Positions 25,138-33,410 of a DNA stretch of 59,671 nt are shown in pieces; position 1 is the stretch's first letter, and each line of letters begins with the position of its first letter. A program made the position numbers and the translations under genes. The stretch is from JAPYTY01 sp036338435 (GTDB taxonomy: Bacteria; Acidobacteriota; UBA6911; RPQK01; JADFOI01), in NCBI GenBank assembly GCA_036338435.1, contig JAYZCG010000044.1, positions 1 through 59,671 of the forward strand. The letters are read 5' to 3'. A model generated the notes under the pieces. The model searched no databases, was not told where the DNA came from, and worked only from the letters and a program-made list of their open reading frames with translations.

Positions 25138-27075
25138 TTACCGAGGCTGGCATATAACATCAACCAGAGCAGGTTCGCCATTAGATACAACATCAACCGC
25201 ACGCTTCAACGCTGGCTCTAGATCCGTAGGATCACTGATAGGACCAGTTGACCATATCCCATAACTCTTCACCAATGTTGCATAATCAATAAATGGGTCT
25301 TCGAAGGTGTTGCCCACTTTAGCTGAACCATCAGCTCCTCGCTGTCGCCGTGTGGCGATGCGCTGAAGATGCATTACCTCCTGGTGATAGGCCCGGTTGT
25401 TGTGCATAACTGAGAGAAGAGGAATGCGATGATGAGCCGCCGTCCAAAATACTCCAGGAGCATAATTGATATCACCGTCGGCCTGAAAACTCACACTGAG
25501 ACGTCCGTGTTCTCGGTTAGCCAGTGCAGCACCAACTGATGCAGGCGCTCCATACCCAACACCTCCTCCTCCTGAGCTTCCAATATAATGATGATGTTGA
25601 TCCATCTCCCACAAACGCCGTGGCCACTGACCAATCGCCTTACCCACTAGAGACCAATCATGATCTTTAATCTGATTCCACACTTCCATGCTAAGCCTAG
25701 CTGTGCTGATTGGACTCTGGTTCCAGCCATAAGTAGCCCGCCTGCGCGTTTGGTCCATCATTTTCCCGTAGGCAATTTGCAGATCCTTTTTTCGATCAGC
25801 AATCTGTGAACGCCGGCTGGCCGACATGGCGCGGCGCACCTCCTCGGTTAGAGATGGCAACGTGGCTTCTGCATCGCCGCCAATAGAAAGATCAACCGGA
25901 AGAAAACGCTGGAAATACTGGTAGTTTGACTTCAGATACAAATCGTTGACCCCGAGGCTAATGAGTTTTGCATTCGACTGCATACGAGATCTCGATTCAC
26001 GGTGAACCAGGTCGCGCATACTGTTAACTGACCCCCAAAAATCATACATTTCCAACCCTAAAATTACGTCAGCCTCTCGAATCAGTTGTCCACTTCTTCC
26101 CGATTGAGCTAGATAGTGGTTATTGGGGAAGTTCATGCGGCCCCCACGATCTACAATTGGGACCTGCAACGTCTCAGCAAGTTCAACCAGACGGTTCATC
26201 CCCGCCGGTGTCCGGGCCATTCTATCGGCTAAAATTACTGGCCTTTCTGCATCTACTAGCAGACGTGCCGCCTCCCGTAGGGCCCCGATTTCTCCCTGAG
26301 GAGGAACGGTCGGCGCAAAATTAGGAATTGTGGGCGCAGAGTTCAGTTCCTTTTCCTGCAAATGACCATCCAAGATGATTACTACTGGCCCCATAGGGGG
26401 CGTCATAGCCACCTTATACGCCCGCATCATGGATTCTACAAAGTGCTGTGCTGAGACTGGAGTATCGTCCCATTTAATAAAGTCACGTACCAATTTAGCA
26501 GGATCTTGTGCCGCATGGGACCATTCAGCACCAGGACGACGGTCGGCAGCATCCAGGTGATTGCCCCCAAAAACAATTAACGGAGCACGATCACAGAAAG
26601 CATTGTAAATTGCCATAGAAGCATGTTGGAGACCCACCGTACTGTGACATGCCATTGCCATAGGCTTATATGCAATTTTGGCATAACCATGGCTCATGGC
26701 TACAGAAGACTCCTCATGTAAACAGGTTAGCCACTCAGGGGAACTATTGCCACCATGGTTCACAACTGATTCCTGGAAGCCTCTGTGGCTAGATCCTGGG
26801 TTGGAAGCAATGTACTCTACCCCCAGACTCTTGACGACATCCACCATAAAATCCGAAGTAGCATTTCGGACAAAATAGTGCGTAGCCTGAGCTTCGGAGT
26901 AACCTTCCGGTACATCTGATTCCATTGCTTCCACATAACTGGAAGGTGGCAACGCAGACACCGCACTCACTGTCTGAGTCTGAACAGGTTTAGCACTTAT
27001 CTTTGATTCTACGGCAACACCTGAGACTGTGCTAGCAGCCGCGACTCCTTTAATAAAATCACGTCTATTTTTCAT
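25138..27075 (-). CDS. Tat-exported thiamine-diphosphate enzyme of unknown substrate
   Basis: This 645-residue ThDP enzyme has a twin-arginine signal (NRRDFIKG, followed by AAASTVSGVAVES), so it is probably exported folded with its cofactor. The PYR domain keeps the catalytic Glu (E121 in CLHEESSVAMSHGYAK). The PP domain keeps the ThDP/Mg motif at the exact family spacing: D533-G534 to N559-N560, with Ala in place of the first Gly (A532). The middle domain (about 260-410) follows the acetolactate synthase/POX layout. No FAD-specific motif is evident to me. The next gene, 12 nt away, is a secreted cytochrome c, which points to an oxidative reaction on a 2-oxo acid or aldehyde outside the cytoplasm. 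It has a good SD (GGGAGA, 8 nt) and promoter. Confidence 0.83.
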   Translation of the reverse strand: MKNRRDFIKGVAAASTVSGVAVESKISAKPVQTQTVSAVSALPPSSYVEAMESDVPEGYSEAQATHYFVRNATSDFMVDVVKSLGVEYIASNPGSSHRGFQESVVNHGGNSSPEWLTCLHEESSVAMSHGYAKIAYKPMAMACHSTVGLQHASMAIYNAFCDRAPLIVFGGNHLDAADRRPGAEWSHAAQDPAKLVRDFIKWDDTPVSAQHFVESMMRAYKVAMTPPMGPVVIILDGHLQEKELNSAPTIPNFAPTVPPQGEIGALREAARLLVDAERPVILADRMARTPAGMNRLVELAETLQVPIVDRGGRMNFPNNHYLAQSGRSGQLIREADVILGLEMYDFWGSVNSMRDLVHRESRSRMQSNAKLISLGVNDLYLKSNYQYFQRFLPVDLSIGGDAEATLPSLTEEVRRAMSASRRSQIADRKKDLQIAYGKMMDQTRRRATYGWNQSPISTARLSMEVWNQIKDHDWSLVGKAIGQWPRRLWEMDQHHHYIGSSGGGGVGYGAPASVGAALANREHGRLSVSFQADGDINYAPGVFWTAAHHRIPLLSVMHNNRAYHQEVMHLQRIATRRQRGADGSAKVGNTFEDPFIDYATLVKSYGIWSTGPISDPTDLEPALKRAVDVVSNGEPALVDVICQPR

Positions 27076-27117
27076 AATCAGTATCTCCCAAGATTAGAAC
27101 CCCGAGGCAATGACAGT

Positions 27118-27146
27118 ACTTTATCCTCTTATTCAAACAATCTCAA
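27118..27146 (-). promoter_or_regulatory. Sigma-70-type promoter for the exported ThDP enzyme / cytochrome c operon
   Basis: On the minus strand TTGAGA (27146-27141) is followed by a 17-bp spacer and TAAAGT (27123-27118), giving 5 of 6 and 4 of 6 matches to consensus. Transcription would start near 27111, leaving a leader of about 36 nt that contains the GGGAGA ribosome-binding site. The promoter diverges from the tRNA-Leu gene. Confidence 0.45.
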
Positions 27147-27259
27147 GCTCATAGATTACCTCAACAACACCCAATGCCTGCCTAGTCATCGTCACGACTT
27201 TCACATCATGCCAACTCGATGTAAACTCTTAAAGCGGTTGACATCCTAATCTACTATGA

Positions 27260-27347
27260 GCCGGAGTGGTGGAATTGGCAGACGCGCTGCGTTCAGGGCG
27301 CAGTGGGCTTTATGCCCGTGGGAGTTCGAGTCTCCCCTCCGGCACCA
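27260..27347 (+). tRNA. tRNA-Leu (anticodon CAG)
   Basis: A complete tRNA with a class II (long) variable arm. The acceptor stem pairs GCCGGAG (27260-27266) with CTCCGGC (27337-27343); A27344 is the discriminator and CCA (27345-27347) is encoded. The anticodon stem CTGCG/CGCAG encloses loop TTCAGGG with anticodon CAG at 27294-27296, reading CUG. The variable arm pairs GGGC with GCCC, and the T arm has GGGAG-TTCGAGT-CTCCC. A coding region starts only 9 nt beyond the CCA. Confidence 0.98.
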
Positions 27348-27356
27348 TTTCTTGCT

Positions 27357-28235
27357 ATGAAGATACATTTAATCGATGGCACTTATGAGCTTTTCCGAGC
27401 CTACTATGGCGCTCCATCTAGAAAAAGCCCTTCAGGCATTGAAATAGCGGCAACAGTTGCTTTTTCTAGAACCCTAATGGTACTTCTACGACAAAGAGAC
27501 TCTTCTCATGTGGCATGTGCTTTTGACCACACGATTGAGTCCTTCCGCAACGATATGTTTGCAGACTATAAAACAGGAGAAGGCGTCGACCCAGACCTTT
27601 TAAACCAATTCTCTTTGGCAGAAGAAGCTGCCGCAGCATTAGGGATTATTGTTTGGCCAATGACTCAATTTGAAGCTGACGATGCTCTAGCTACGGGAGC
27701 TCTTCGCTTCCAGAACACACCGGGTGTTAAACAAATTGTGTTGTGCTCTCCTGACAAGGATCTTGCGCAATGTGTAACGGGGACAAAGGTCGTATGCTTA
27801 GATCGGAGAAAAAATCTAATACTAGATGAAAAAGGCGTTCTTAAAAAATTTGGCGTATTTCCTGATTCTATACCTGATTGGCTTGCACTGGTGGGCGATG
27901 TTACTGATGGCATTCCCGGAGTACCGAAATGGGGGGCTATATCATCTTCTACAATCTTGTCACGATATCGGCACCTCGACGAAATCCCGACAGATCATTC
28001 AACCTGGGATGTAGAGGTTAGGGGAGCTCATTCCCTCGCAAAACATCTTAACACCCATAGACAAAAAGCACTTCTCTACCGGACCTTGGCAACACTCCGT
28101 ACGGACGTCCCATTAAAAGAAAACCTGGAGGATCTAAGATGGAGGGGGATTAATTGGAACCAATTAGAGTGCTTAGCCAACAAGACAGGAGCACCCCGAT
28201 TATTAACTGAAGCCGCACGATTGGTTCACCCATGA
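27357..28235 (+). CDS. Stand-alone 5'-3' exonuclease (PolI N-domain / flap endonuclease family)
   Basis: This protein of 292 residues has the PIN-like nuclease core of the DNA polymerase I N-terminal domain. Metal-binding acidic motifs are visible at IDGTYELFRAYY, AFDHTIESFRNDMFADYKTG, FEADDALATGA, CSPDKDLAQCV and VGDVTDGIPGVP, the last leading into the helix-3-turn-helix region. It lacks any polymerase domain. It probably acts in primer removal or repair. The ATG at 27357 is only 9 nt after the tRNA-Leu CCA, with no SD, so the tRNA and this gene share a transcript; a longer frame from 27303 would lie inside the tRNA and is rejected. Confidence 0.88.
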   Translation: MKIHLIDGTYELFRAYYGAPSRKSPSGIEIAATVAFSRTLMVLLRQRDSSHVACAFDHTIESFRNDMFADYKTGEGVDPDLLNQFSLAEEAAAALGIIVWPMTQFEADDALATGALRFQNTPGVKQIVLCSPDKDLAQCVTGTKVVCLDRRKNLILDEKGVLKKFGVFPDSIPDWLALVGDVTDGIPGVPKWGAISSSTILSRYRHLDEIPTDHSTWDVEVRGAHSLAKHLNTHRQKALLYRTLATLRTDVPLKENLEDLRWRGINWNQLECLANKTGAPRLLTEAARLVHP

Positions 28236-28331
28236 ATACAATAGCCTCTACTTCTCAGCCAGGTCTACACCTCAAAATTTAGGTGGCCAACGCACTTTGT
28301 TTCCTTTGCCTATTCGTAAGACTCAAAAAAT

Positions 28332-28727
28332 TTAAGGGAGCCATTTACGAAGTTTTTTTTGAAGATCACTCACCGAATAGGGCTTGGACAAAACATCCGT
28401 TCCTCCTGCGCTGTATACATCTTGCTCTTCTCCCTCCATTGCCTCTGCAGTAATGGCCAAAACTGGGATTCCCTTTTGTCGTCCCGCTCCCAGTTCTTTC
28501 ATAATCTGATATGCCTTCCCATCGGGTATCATCATGTCAACAATGATTAACTGGGGAGCAAATCCATTAAGTTCATCCTGATAGACATTTCGCGAAGAAA
28601 AAGAACGAACGCTATAGCCAACACTTTGAAGAACAAACTTTACAGAATAGATGTCATTAGCAATTTCCTCAATCACTGCAATCTTCTTAGTATCATTACC
28701 TCCCTCACTCATGGGCTCATTTTTCAT
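28332..28727 (-). CDS. Single-domain response regulator (CheY-like receiver)
   Basis: A 131-residue receiver with no output domain. The phospho-acceptor is D64 (LIIVDMMIPDG), the acidic pair is E20/E21, the switch Thr is T93 in LAITAEAM, and the conserved Lys is K115 in SKPYS. It is the last gene of the long minus-strand envelope run and overlaps gatB by 11 nt, so it is coupled to gatB translation. No kinase is nearby. It may act by protein contact or in a phosphorelay; the partner cannot be read from the sequence. Confidence 0.9.
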   Translation of the reverse strand: MKNEPMSEGGNDTKKIAVIEEIANDIYSVKFVLQSVGYSVRSFSSRNVYQDELNGFAPQLIIVDMMIPDGKAYQIMKELGAGRQKGIPVLAITAEAMEGEEQDVYSAGGTDVLSKPYSVSDLQKKLRKWLP

Positions 28728-30192
28728 TATTTTGCAGCAGTTTAGACTTTATCATCTCATTAATTATATTAGGATTTGCCTGTCCATGAGTTTCTGTCAT
28801 TACCAGGCCCATGAAAAATCCTAACAACCCAGATTTTCCAGCTTGATAGGCTTTGACTTTTTCAGGATTAGACTGAATTATTCGATCAACAATACTCTGA
28901 AGTTCATCTTCATTACTGATTTGTCTCAATCCCTGTTTAGCAATAATACTCCCCGGATCTTCCCCAGTGGCGTATAGTTCCTCAAACACCTGCTTTGCCA
29001 TCTTCCCACTAATTTTCCCATCATCAACGATCTGAACCAGTTCAGCCAATTGTCCAGGCTTGACTGGACAATTAGTGATATCTCGGTTATCTCGCTTTAG
29101 AAAACGAGTTAAATCACCTGTTATCCAATTAAAAATTGCTTTTGGCTGTTTATAAGCCTCTACAGCTCTCTCAAAATAATCTACCAAACTACGATTCTGG
29201 GTCAATAGTAGAGCGTCATCTTGACTCAGAGAATACTGGTCAATACAACGCTCTCTACACTCATCGGGAAGTTCTGGAATTTCGGCCTTGAGTTCATCAA
29301 CACGCTCTTGGGAAAGCATCACCGTGAGAAGATCTGGTTCAGCAAAATATCGATAATCATGAGCCTCTTCTTTTGTCCGCATAACAACCGTTTTTTGCTT
29401 CTCTTCATCCCATAGACGGGTCTCCTGACGGATCTCTTCTTTATTACGAAGCATTTGAACATGCCGCTTAATCTCGAACTCTAGAGCTTTTTGCAAAAAC
29501 CGAAAAGAATTCAGATTTTTTATTTCTGTCTTAGTCCCTAGCTCCTGAGAGCCCTTCGGCCGTACCGAAATATTTGCATCGCAACGAATACTCCCCTCTT
29601 CCATGTTCCCGTCACAGATCCCTAAATAAAGCAACACACGGTGAAGATAGCTCAGGTAATCATATGCTTCTTGAGAAGAACGCAAATCTGGTTCCGAAAC
29701 GATCTCAATCAGTGGAACCCCTGTCCTATTTAGATCAACGTGGGTATTGCCTCCTGAAAAATGAATCGATTTTCCTGCGTCTTCTTCCAGATGCACTCGG
29801 GTGATACCAAAAGTCTTCTTATGATAGTTACCAATTCTCCCAGTTTTTTGACGCTCTCCCGTTAGAATCTCAATCTCCCCTTGCTCTGCCAAAGGGAGAT
29901 CATATTGAGAGATCTGATATCCCTTGGGAAGATCGGGATAAAAGTAGTTCTTACGAGAAAAAAGAGAATTCTGATTAATCCGGCAGCCTAATGCCAAACC
30001 GGCCTTAGCGGCCATTGCAACAGACTCTTGGTTGAGAACAGGCAAAGCACCCGGCAGACCTAGGCACACCGGACAAGTATTAGAATTTGGAGAGGTGCCA
30101 AATTTAGTACTGCAGGAGCAGAAAATTTTGCTCTGGGTAAGAAGTTGAGCATGAATTTCCAAACCAATGACAGGTTCAAATTCCAACATCAC
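28717..30192 (-). CDS. gatB: Asp-tRNA(Asn)/Glu-tRNA(Gln) amidotransferase subunit B
   Basis: The tRNA-binding and kinase subunit of the GatCAB complex, which converts misacylated Glu-tRNA(Gln) or Asp-tRNA(Asn) to the amide. The 491 residues include EPVIGLEIHAQL at the N-terminus, a zinc-type cluster (FCSCSTKFG...CPVCLG), the block KNYFYPDLPKGYQISQYDLP, and the C-terminal YqeY-like tail (about 340-490). It begins with GTG-ATG at 30192/30189, overlapping miaA by up to 17 nt. gatA and gatC are not in the window, so the complex is encoded at more than one locus. Confidence 0.97.
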   Translation of the reverse strand: MMLEFEPVIGLEIHAQLLTQSKIFCSCSTKFGTSPNSNTCPVCLGLPGALPVLNQESVAMAAKAGLALGCRINQNSLFSRKNYFYPDLPKGYQISQYDLPLAEQGEIEILTGERQKTGRIGNYHKKTFGITRVHLEEDAGKSIHFSGGNTHVDLNRTGVPLIEIVSEPDLRSSQEAYDYLSYLHRVLLYLGICDGNMEEGSIRCDANISVRPKGSQELGTKTEIKNLNSFRFLQKALEFEIKRHVQMLRNKEEIRQETRLWDEEKQKTVVMRTKEEAHDYRYFAEPDLLTVMLSQERVDELKAEIPELPDECRERCIDQYSLSQDDALLLTQNRSLVDYFERAVEAYKQPKAIFNWITGDLTRFLKRDNRDITNCPVKPGQLAELVQIVDDGKISGKMAKQVFEELYATGEDPGSIIAKQGLRQISNEDELQSIVDRIIQSNPEKVKAYQAGKSGLLGFFMGLVMTETHGQANPNIINEMIKSKLLQNNEK

Positions 30193-31147
30193 GGTGTTTC
30201 TGAACTATATCGATCAATTGATCTAGCGCATCCGGATCCTCCCCAGGACCGGTGATCCAAAGAACGTTTTTTTCTTGACGAAACCAAGTCATTTGACGTT
30301 TGGCATAACGACGCGTGGCTATTTGTATCTTAGCAATAGCCTCGTCCCTATCCAATGCGCCCCGTAAATTATCTACTGTCTGTCTATAGCCCAGAGCTTC
30401 AAAACCCTTACAATCAGGATTATACCCTCTATCCAACAGTTGTTTTACTTCTTCCACTAAACCAGAGTTCATCATTGTGTCTACACGGCGATCGATTCTA
30501 CCATAGAGAGTATCGCGAGCTAAGTTGAGTCCGATCTTGAGTATAGAGAGATCTTGGAACGCTTCCTTCTTGTCCTGAAGTTGAGTAGAAGGTAACCCCG
30601 TGAGCAAACATATTTCCAAAGCTCGAATAATTCGGATTTGATCTTTAGGATGAAGTCGATGAGCTGCCTCAGGGTCTTTCTTCTCCAACCAATGATGCAG
30701 ATATGTGAAGCCTCTGCGTTGGCCTATCCTTTCGAGACGCTCCCGAAGTTCTTCTGATCGGCCTGGGCCTTCAAATATCCCATCCAAAAGAGCACGCAGG
30801 TAAAGTCCCGTACCTCCCACTACAAAAACTACTTTTTCACGAGCAGCAATTTCCTTGCAAACCTTACGCGCGTCCTCCATGTAACGCCCGGCGCCAAAAT
30901 ACTCATCTAGATCGATAAGATCGTAAAGATGATGTGGAATACGCTTCCTTTGTTCTGATGTCGGTTTTGCCGTACCGATCTCCAACTGGCGGTACATCTG
31001 CATCGAATCACAATTAACAATCTCACCATCTAAGATTTCTGCTGCCGCCAATGCAAGAGTGCTTTTACCAGAAGCTGTCGGACCTAATACGGCAACGAGA
31101 AGACCCTTTGTTTCGATGATTGCTACTCCCTCTACCCTACCTACCAA
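30176..31147 (-). CDS. miaA: tRNA dimethylallyltransferase
   Basis: It adds dimethylallyl to N6 of A37 in tRNAs that read codons starting with U. The P-loop is GPTASGKS (22-29), followed by NCDSMQMYRQLEIGTAKP and VGGTGLYLRALLDG; the C-terminal RRYAKRQMTWFR is typical. The family length (323 aa) fits. The start is odd: no ATG is in frame. The TTG at 31147 overlaps the spoIID-like stop and has no SD, whereas AGAGGGAG at 31133-31126 sits 5 nt before an in-frame ATC at 31120, so a non-standard ATC start is possible. Confidence 0.96.
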   Translation of the reverse strand: MVGRVEGVAIIETKGLLVAVLGPTASGKSTLALAAAEILDGEIVNCDSMQMYRQLEIGTAKPTSEQRKRIPHHLYDLIDLDEYFGAGRYMEDARKVCKEIAAREKVVFVVGGTGLYLRALLDGIFEGPGRSEELRERLERIGQRRGFTYLHHWLEKKDPEAAHRLHPKDQIRIIRALEICLLTGLPSTQLQDKKEAFQDLSILKIGLNLARDTLYGRIDRRVDTMMNSGLVEEVKQLLDRGYNPDCKGFEALGYRQTVDNLRGALDRDEAIAKIQIATRRYAKRQMTWFRQEKNVLWITGPGEDPDALDQLIDIVQKHRDVGI

Positions 31148-32376
31148 AGGTATGTGATTTCGGTCCCCGTGTAATAGTGCTTTATAATCCGCTCAAAATT
31201 CCATCCTTGCCTAGCTAACTCCACTGTTCCGATTTGACACAATCCGACTCCATGCCCCCAGCCCTTTCCTTCAGCATGGATCTCCGTTATGTACCCGAAG
31301 CGATCTCGACTAACATCAAAATTCGTAATCCAAATGCTGGGCAGGCCCAAAGCCGAACGAATATCAAGACTTCTGAGGATCTTCTCCCCTTTTGTCCCAA
31401 CAAATTTCATTTCTACAGTGCGTCCCCAATGACTTTTCCGGATCGGATCGAGTTGGCTGAGCTTCCCCACTCCAACCAACTGATCCAGACTGCCTTGAAT
31501 CTTGGAAATGAGAATATGCTTATCCCAGGTGTGATAAATACCAGAAGTGTCGGGACAAACAACTCCACCTTGGAGATAAGGGATTGCATTCCTCTGAAAA
31601 ACCTCTTGGTAATTCTCCGTCCGTCCACCACAGGTAGAAGAATAGAACGCCACAATCGGCTGGTCCTGATAGGTTACAACCATTCCTCTTGTTTCCTCAA
31701 TTATTTGACTAGAAAGTATTTTTTCACTATTAAAACCCCGATAAACTTGTGACCGATTATCTGGATACACATCAAACCCCTGCACAGCATTTTGACCTAA
31801 ACTAGAATATGCAAATGTTCTCGCTGCAATCGACAAAGCCTTAATTGCTTCAGCATGCGCTCTATTTGTAGAATCGAGTTCATTAGGCACTACCCCCTTC
31901 AAGTAGCCTTCCAAGCTCAACTCGTTGACTGCTATAGCTTCCAATAATGGATTGATGAATACTTCGATAATGTCACGATAAGGCATCCCATCCAATGTCA
32001 TTGGTTTTCCCCCAAGTGCTTTCAAGCGGAAGCCGGTGCTGCTGCCTAATTCTTTCCCAGTTTTATCTGACAAAAAAATTGCCCCTTCTCTCACTTTGAC
32101 CACAACCACAGGAGCCAACTCTGATCCCTCAATCGAAACGGACTGAAAGCCTTTCTTTAAGAGAACACGAATCCGTGGAATCCGCTCTCCTCGACGTGAT
32201 TTAGTAATGGTGGGAGGGGGAGCAACATCCTGGATTGTTATCACTGGGGGTCGACTTCTTCCTCCGCAGGAGTGGGAAGAAATAATCGTAAAACAAAATA
32301 ATAAAACGATACAGAGCCCTTGTTGGCCCTTCTTGTGAAGCCTACTTCGAAACATAACCTCTACAAACTGCCCCAT
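31141..32376 (-). CDS. SpoIID/LytB-domain protein, probable lytic transglycosylase lipoprotein
   Basis: This envelope enzyme of 411 residues has an N-terminal hydrophobic signal ending in a lipobox-like ISSHSC, so it is probably a lipoprotein. The SpoIID domain (about 130-410) carries the catalytic Glu in GVVPNELDS, the conserved AARTFAYSS, STCGGRTENYQ and GKGWGHGVGLCQIG. In spore formers SpoIID cleaves denuded peptidoglycan at the engulfment septum; LytB-type relatives in Gram-negatives act on cell-wall glycan. It lies between the Gfo/Idh gene (9-bp gap) and miaA (7-nt overlap). An alternative ATG at 32355 would give a tidier signal peptide. Confidence 0.88.
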   Translation of the reverse strand: MGQFVEVMFRSRLHKKGQQGLCIVLLFCFTIISSHSCGGRSRPPVITIQDVAPPPTITKSRRGERIPRIRVLLKKGFQSVSIEGSELAPVVVVKVREGAIFLSDKTGKELGSSTGFRLKALGGKPMTLDGMPYRDIIEVFINPLLEAIAVNELSLEGYLKGVVPNELDSTNRAHAEAIKALSIAARTFAYSSLGQNAVQGFDVYPDNRSQVYRGFNSEKILSSQIIEETRGMVVTYQDQPIVAFYSSTCGGRTENYQEVFQRNAIPYLQGGVVCPDTSGIYHTWDKHILISKIQGSLDQLVGVGKLSQLDPIRKSHWGRTVEMKFVGTKGEKILRSLDIRSALGLPSIWITNFDVSRDRFGYITEIHAEGKGWGHGVGLCQIGTVELARQGWNFERIIKHYYTGTEITYLW

Positions 32377-32385
32377 TCTCTTCTA

Positions 32386-33348
32386 TTATTTCGTTATGAG
32401 CTTATTCTTCTGGCCTATTACCCGTTTTACCTCCAAAGCCAGTTCCAGTGCGCATTTGCCGTCCTGGCCAGTGCAAACAAGAGATTTTTGAGATGAAGAA
32501 CTATCATTCTTAATAGTCGCAAGGAATGCCTGAAGCTCTAATTTCAAAGGTTCTTCCGAAGAAAGTTCACTATTACCTTCTTCAATATTCCATTGTTGCT
32601 GCTCCTTATTAAGGCTAACCATCTCTACGTCTTGTTTATAAAAGTCAACAGATACGTATTCGTGCGGCTGGAAAAAACGAAATTTGCGAACCTTTTCACG
32701 TGAGACGCGACTGGCTGTTACATTTGCAACACATCCGTTTTCAAATTCTAATCGTGCATTAGCGATATCGGTTTTCGGAGTAATCACCGGTACCCCAACA
32801 GCACGAATTTCCTGAATTGGACTATCAACAAGATGGAGAATCAAATCTAAGTCATGAATCATTAAATCCAGTACCACATCAACATCTAAGCTACGTGGAA
32901 CAAAGACGCCTAAGCGATGTGCTTCAAAAAATCTAGGCTCAGTAATACCTGACTTAATTGATAAAAAGGCTGGATTAAAACGTTCAGAGTGCCCTACTTG
33001 AAGGATTGCCCCACTCTTTTTCTGTGCTTGAATTAAGGCAACTGCATCTTCTAGTGTAGAAGCTATAGGTTTCTCAACAAGCACGTGTACCCCACGTTTG
33101 AGAAATTCGATCCCTATTTGAGCATGTTGACGCGTAGGAACGGCGAGGCTAATGGCCTCAACAGAATCTAAAATATCCTCATAATTGTTAAAGAACTTAC
33201 ATCCATACTGCTGTGCTATAGTCCTGCATCTTTCTTCGGCAATATCCACCACCGAAACCAGCTCAGCTTCCTGCAATTCAGCATAAATACGGGCATGATG
33301 CTCCCCCAACGCACCCACACCAACTACAGCCACTCTGGTACTTGCCAT
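32386..33348 (-). CDS. Gfo/Idh/MocA family NAD(P)-dependent dehydrogenase in the lipid A gene cluster
   Basis: This 320-residue oxidoreductase has a Rossmann motif (VVGVGALGEHHARIY, 8-22), the EKP motif (VLVEKPIAS, about 90-98) and the catalytic region DLMIHDLDLIL. It sits directly after lpxI and lpxA, where similar genes occur in several phyla. A candidate role is GnnA-like oxidation of UDP-GlcNAc at C3, which leads to lipid A with an amide-linked acyl chain at position 3. The matching aminotransferase (GnnB) is not in the window, so this remains a guess. It is cytoplasmic and starts 62 bp after lpxI. Confidence 0.88.
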   Translation of the reverse strand: MASTRVAVVGVGALGEHHARIYAELQEAELVSVVDIAEERCRTIAQQYGCKFFNNYEDILDSVEAISLAVPTRQHAQIGIEFLKRGVHVLVEKPIASTLEDAVALIQAQKKSGAILQVGHSERFNPAFLSIKSGITEPRFFEAHRLGVFVPRSLDVDVVLDLMIHDLDLILHLVDSPIQEIRAVGVPVITPKTDIANARLEFENGCVANVTASRVSREKVRKFRFFQPHEYVSVDFYKQDVEMVSLNKEQQQWNIEEGNSELSSEEPLKLELQAFLATIKNDSSSSQKSLVCTGQDGKCALELALEVKRVIGQKNKLITK

Positions 33349-33410
33349 GATGAGCGAACTCTCCCATTAGACGCTAATATTTAAGAATATAATCTGGAAA
33401 AACATGTTAC

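Noticed and set aside
25138..27075. Oxalyl-CoA decarboxylase, suggested by the oxalate-CoA-ligase-like neighbour
   Set aside because: The protein is Tat-exported and lacks the residues I associate with CoA-ester ThDP enzymes; CoA substrates are not expected in the periplasm.
27303..27356. Exonuclease start inside the tRNA gene
   Set aside because: The upstream codons belong to tRNA-Leu; the conserved nuclease N-terminus (MKIHLIDGTYE) begins at 27357.
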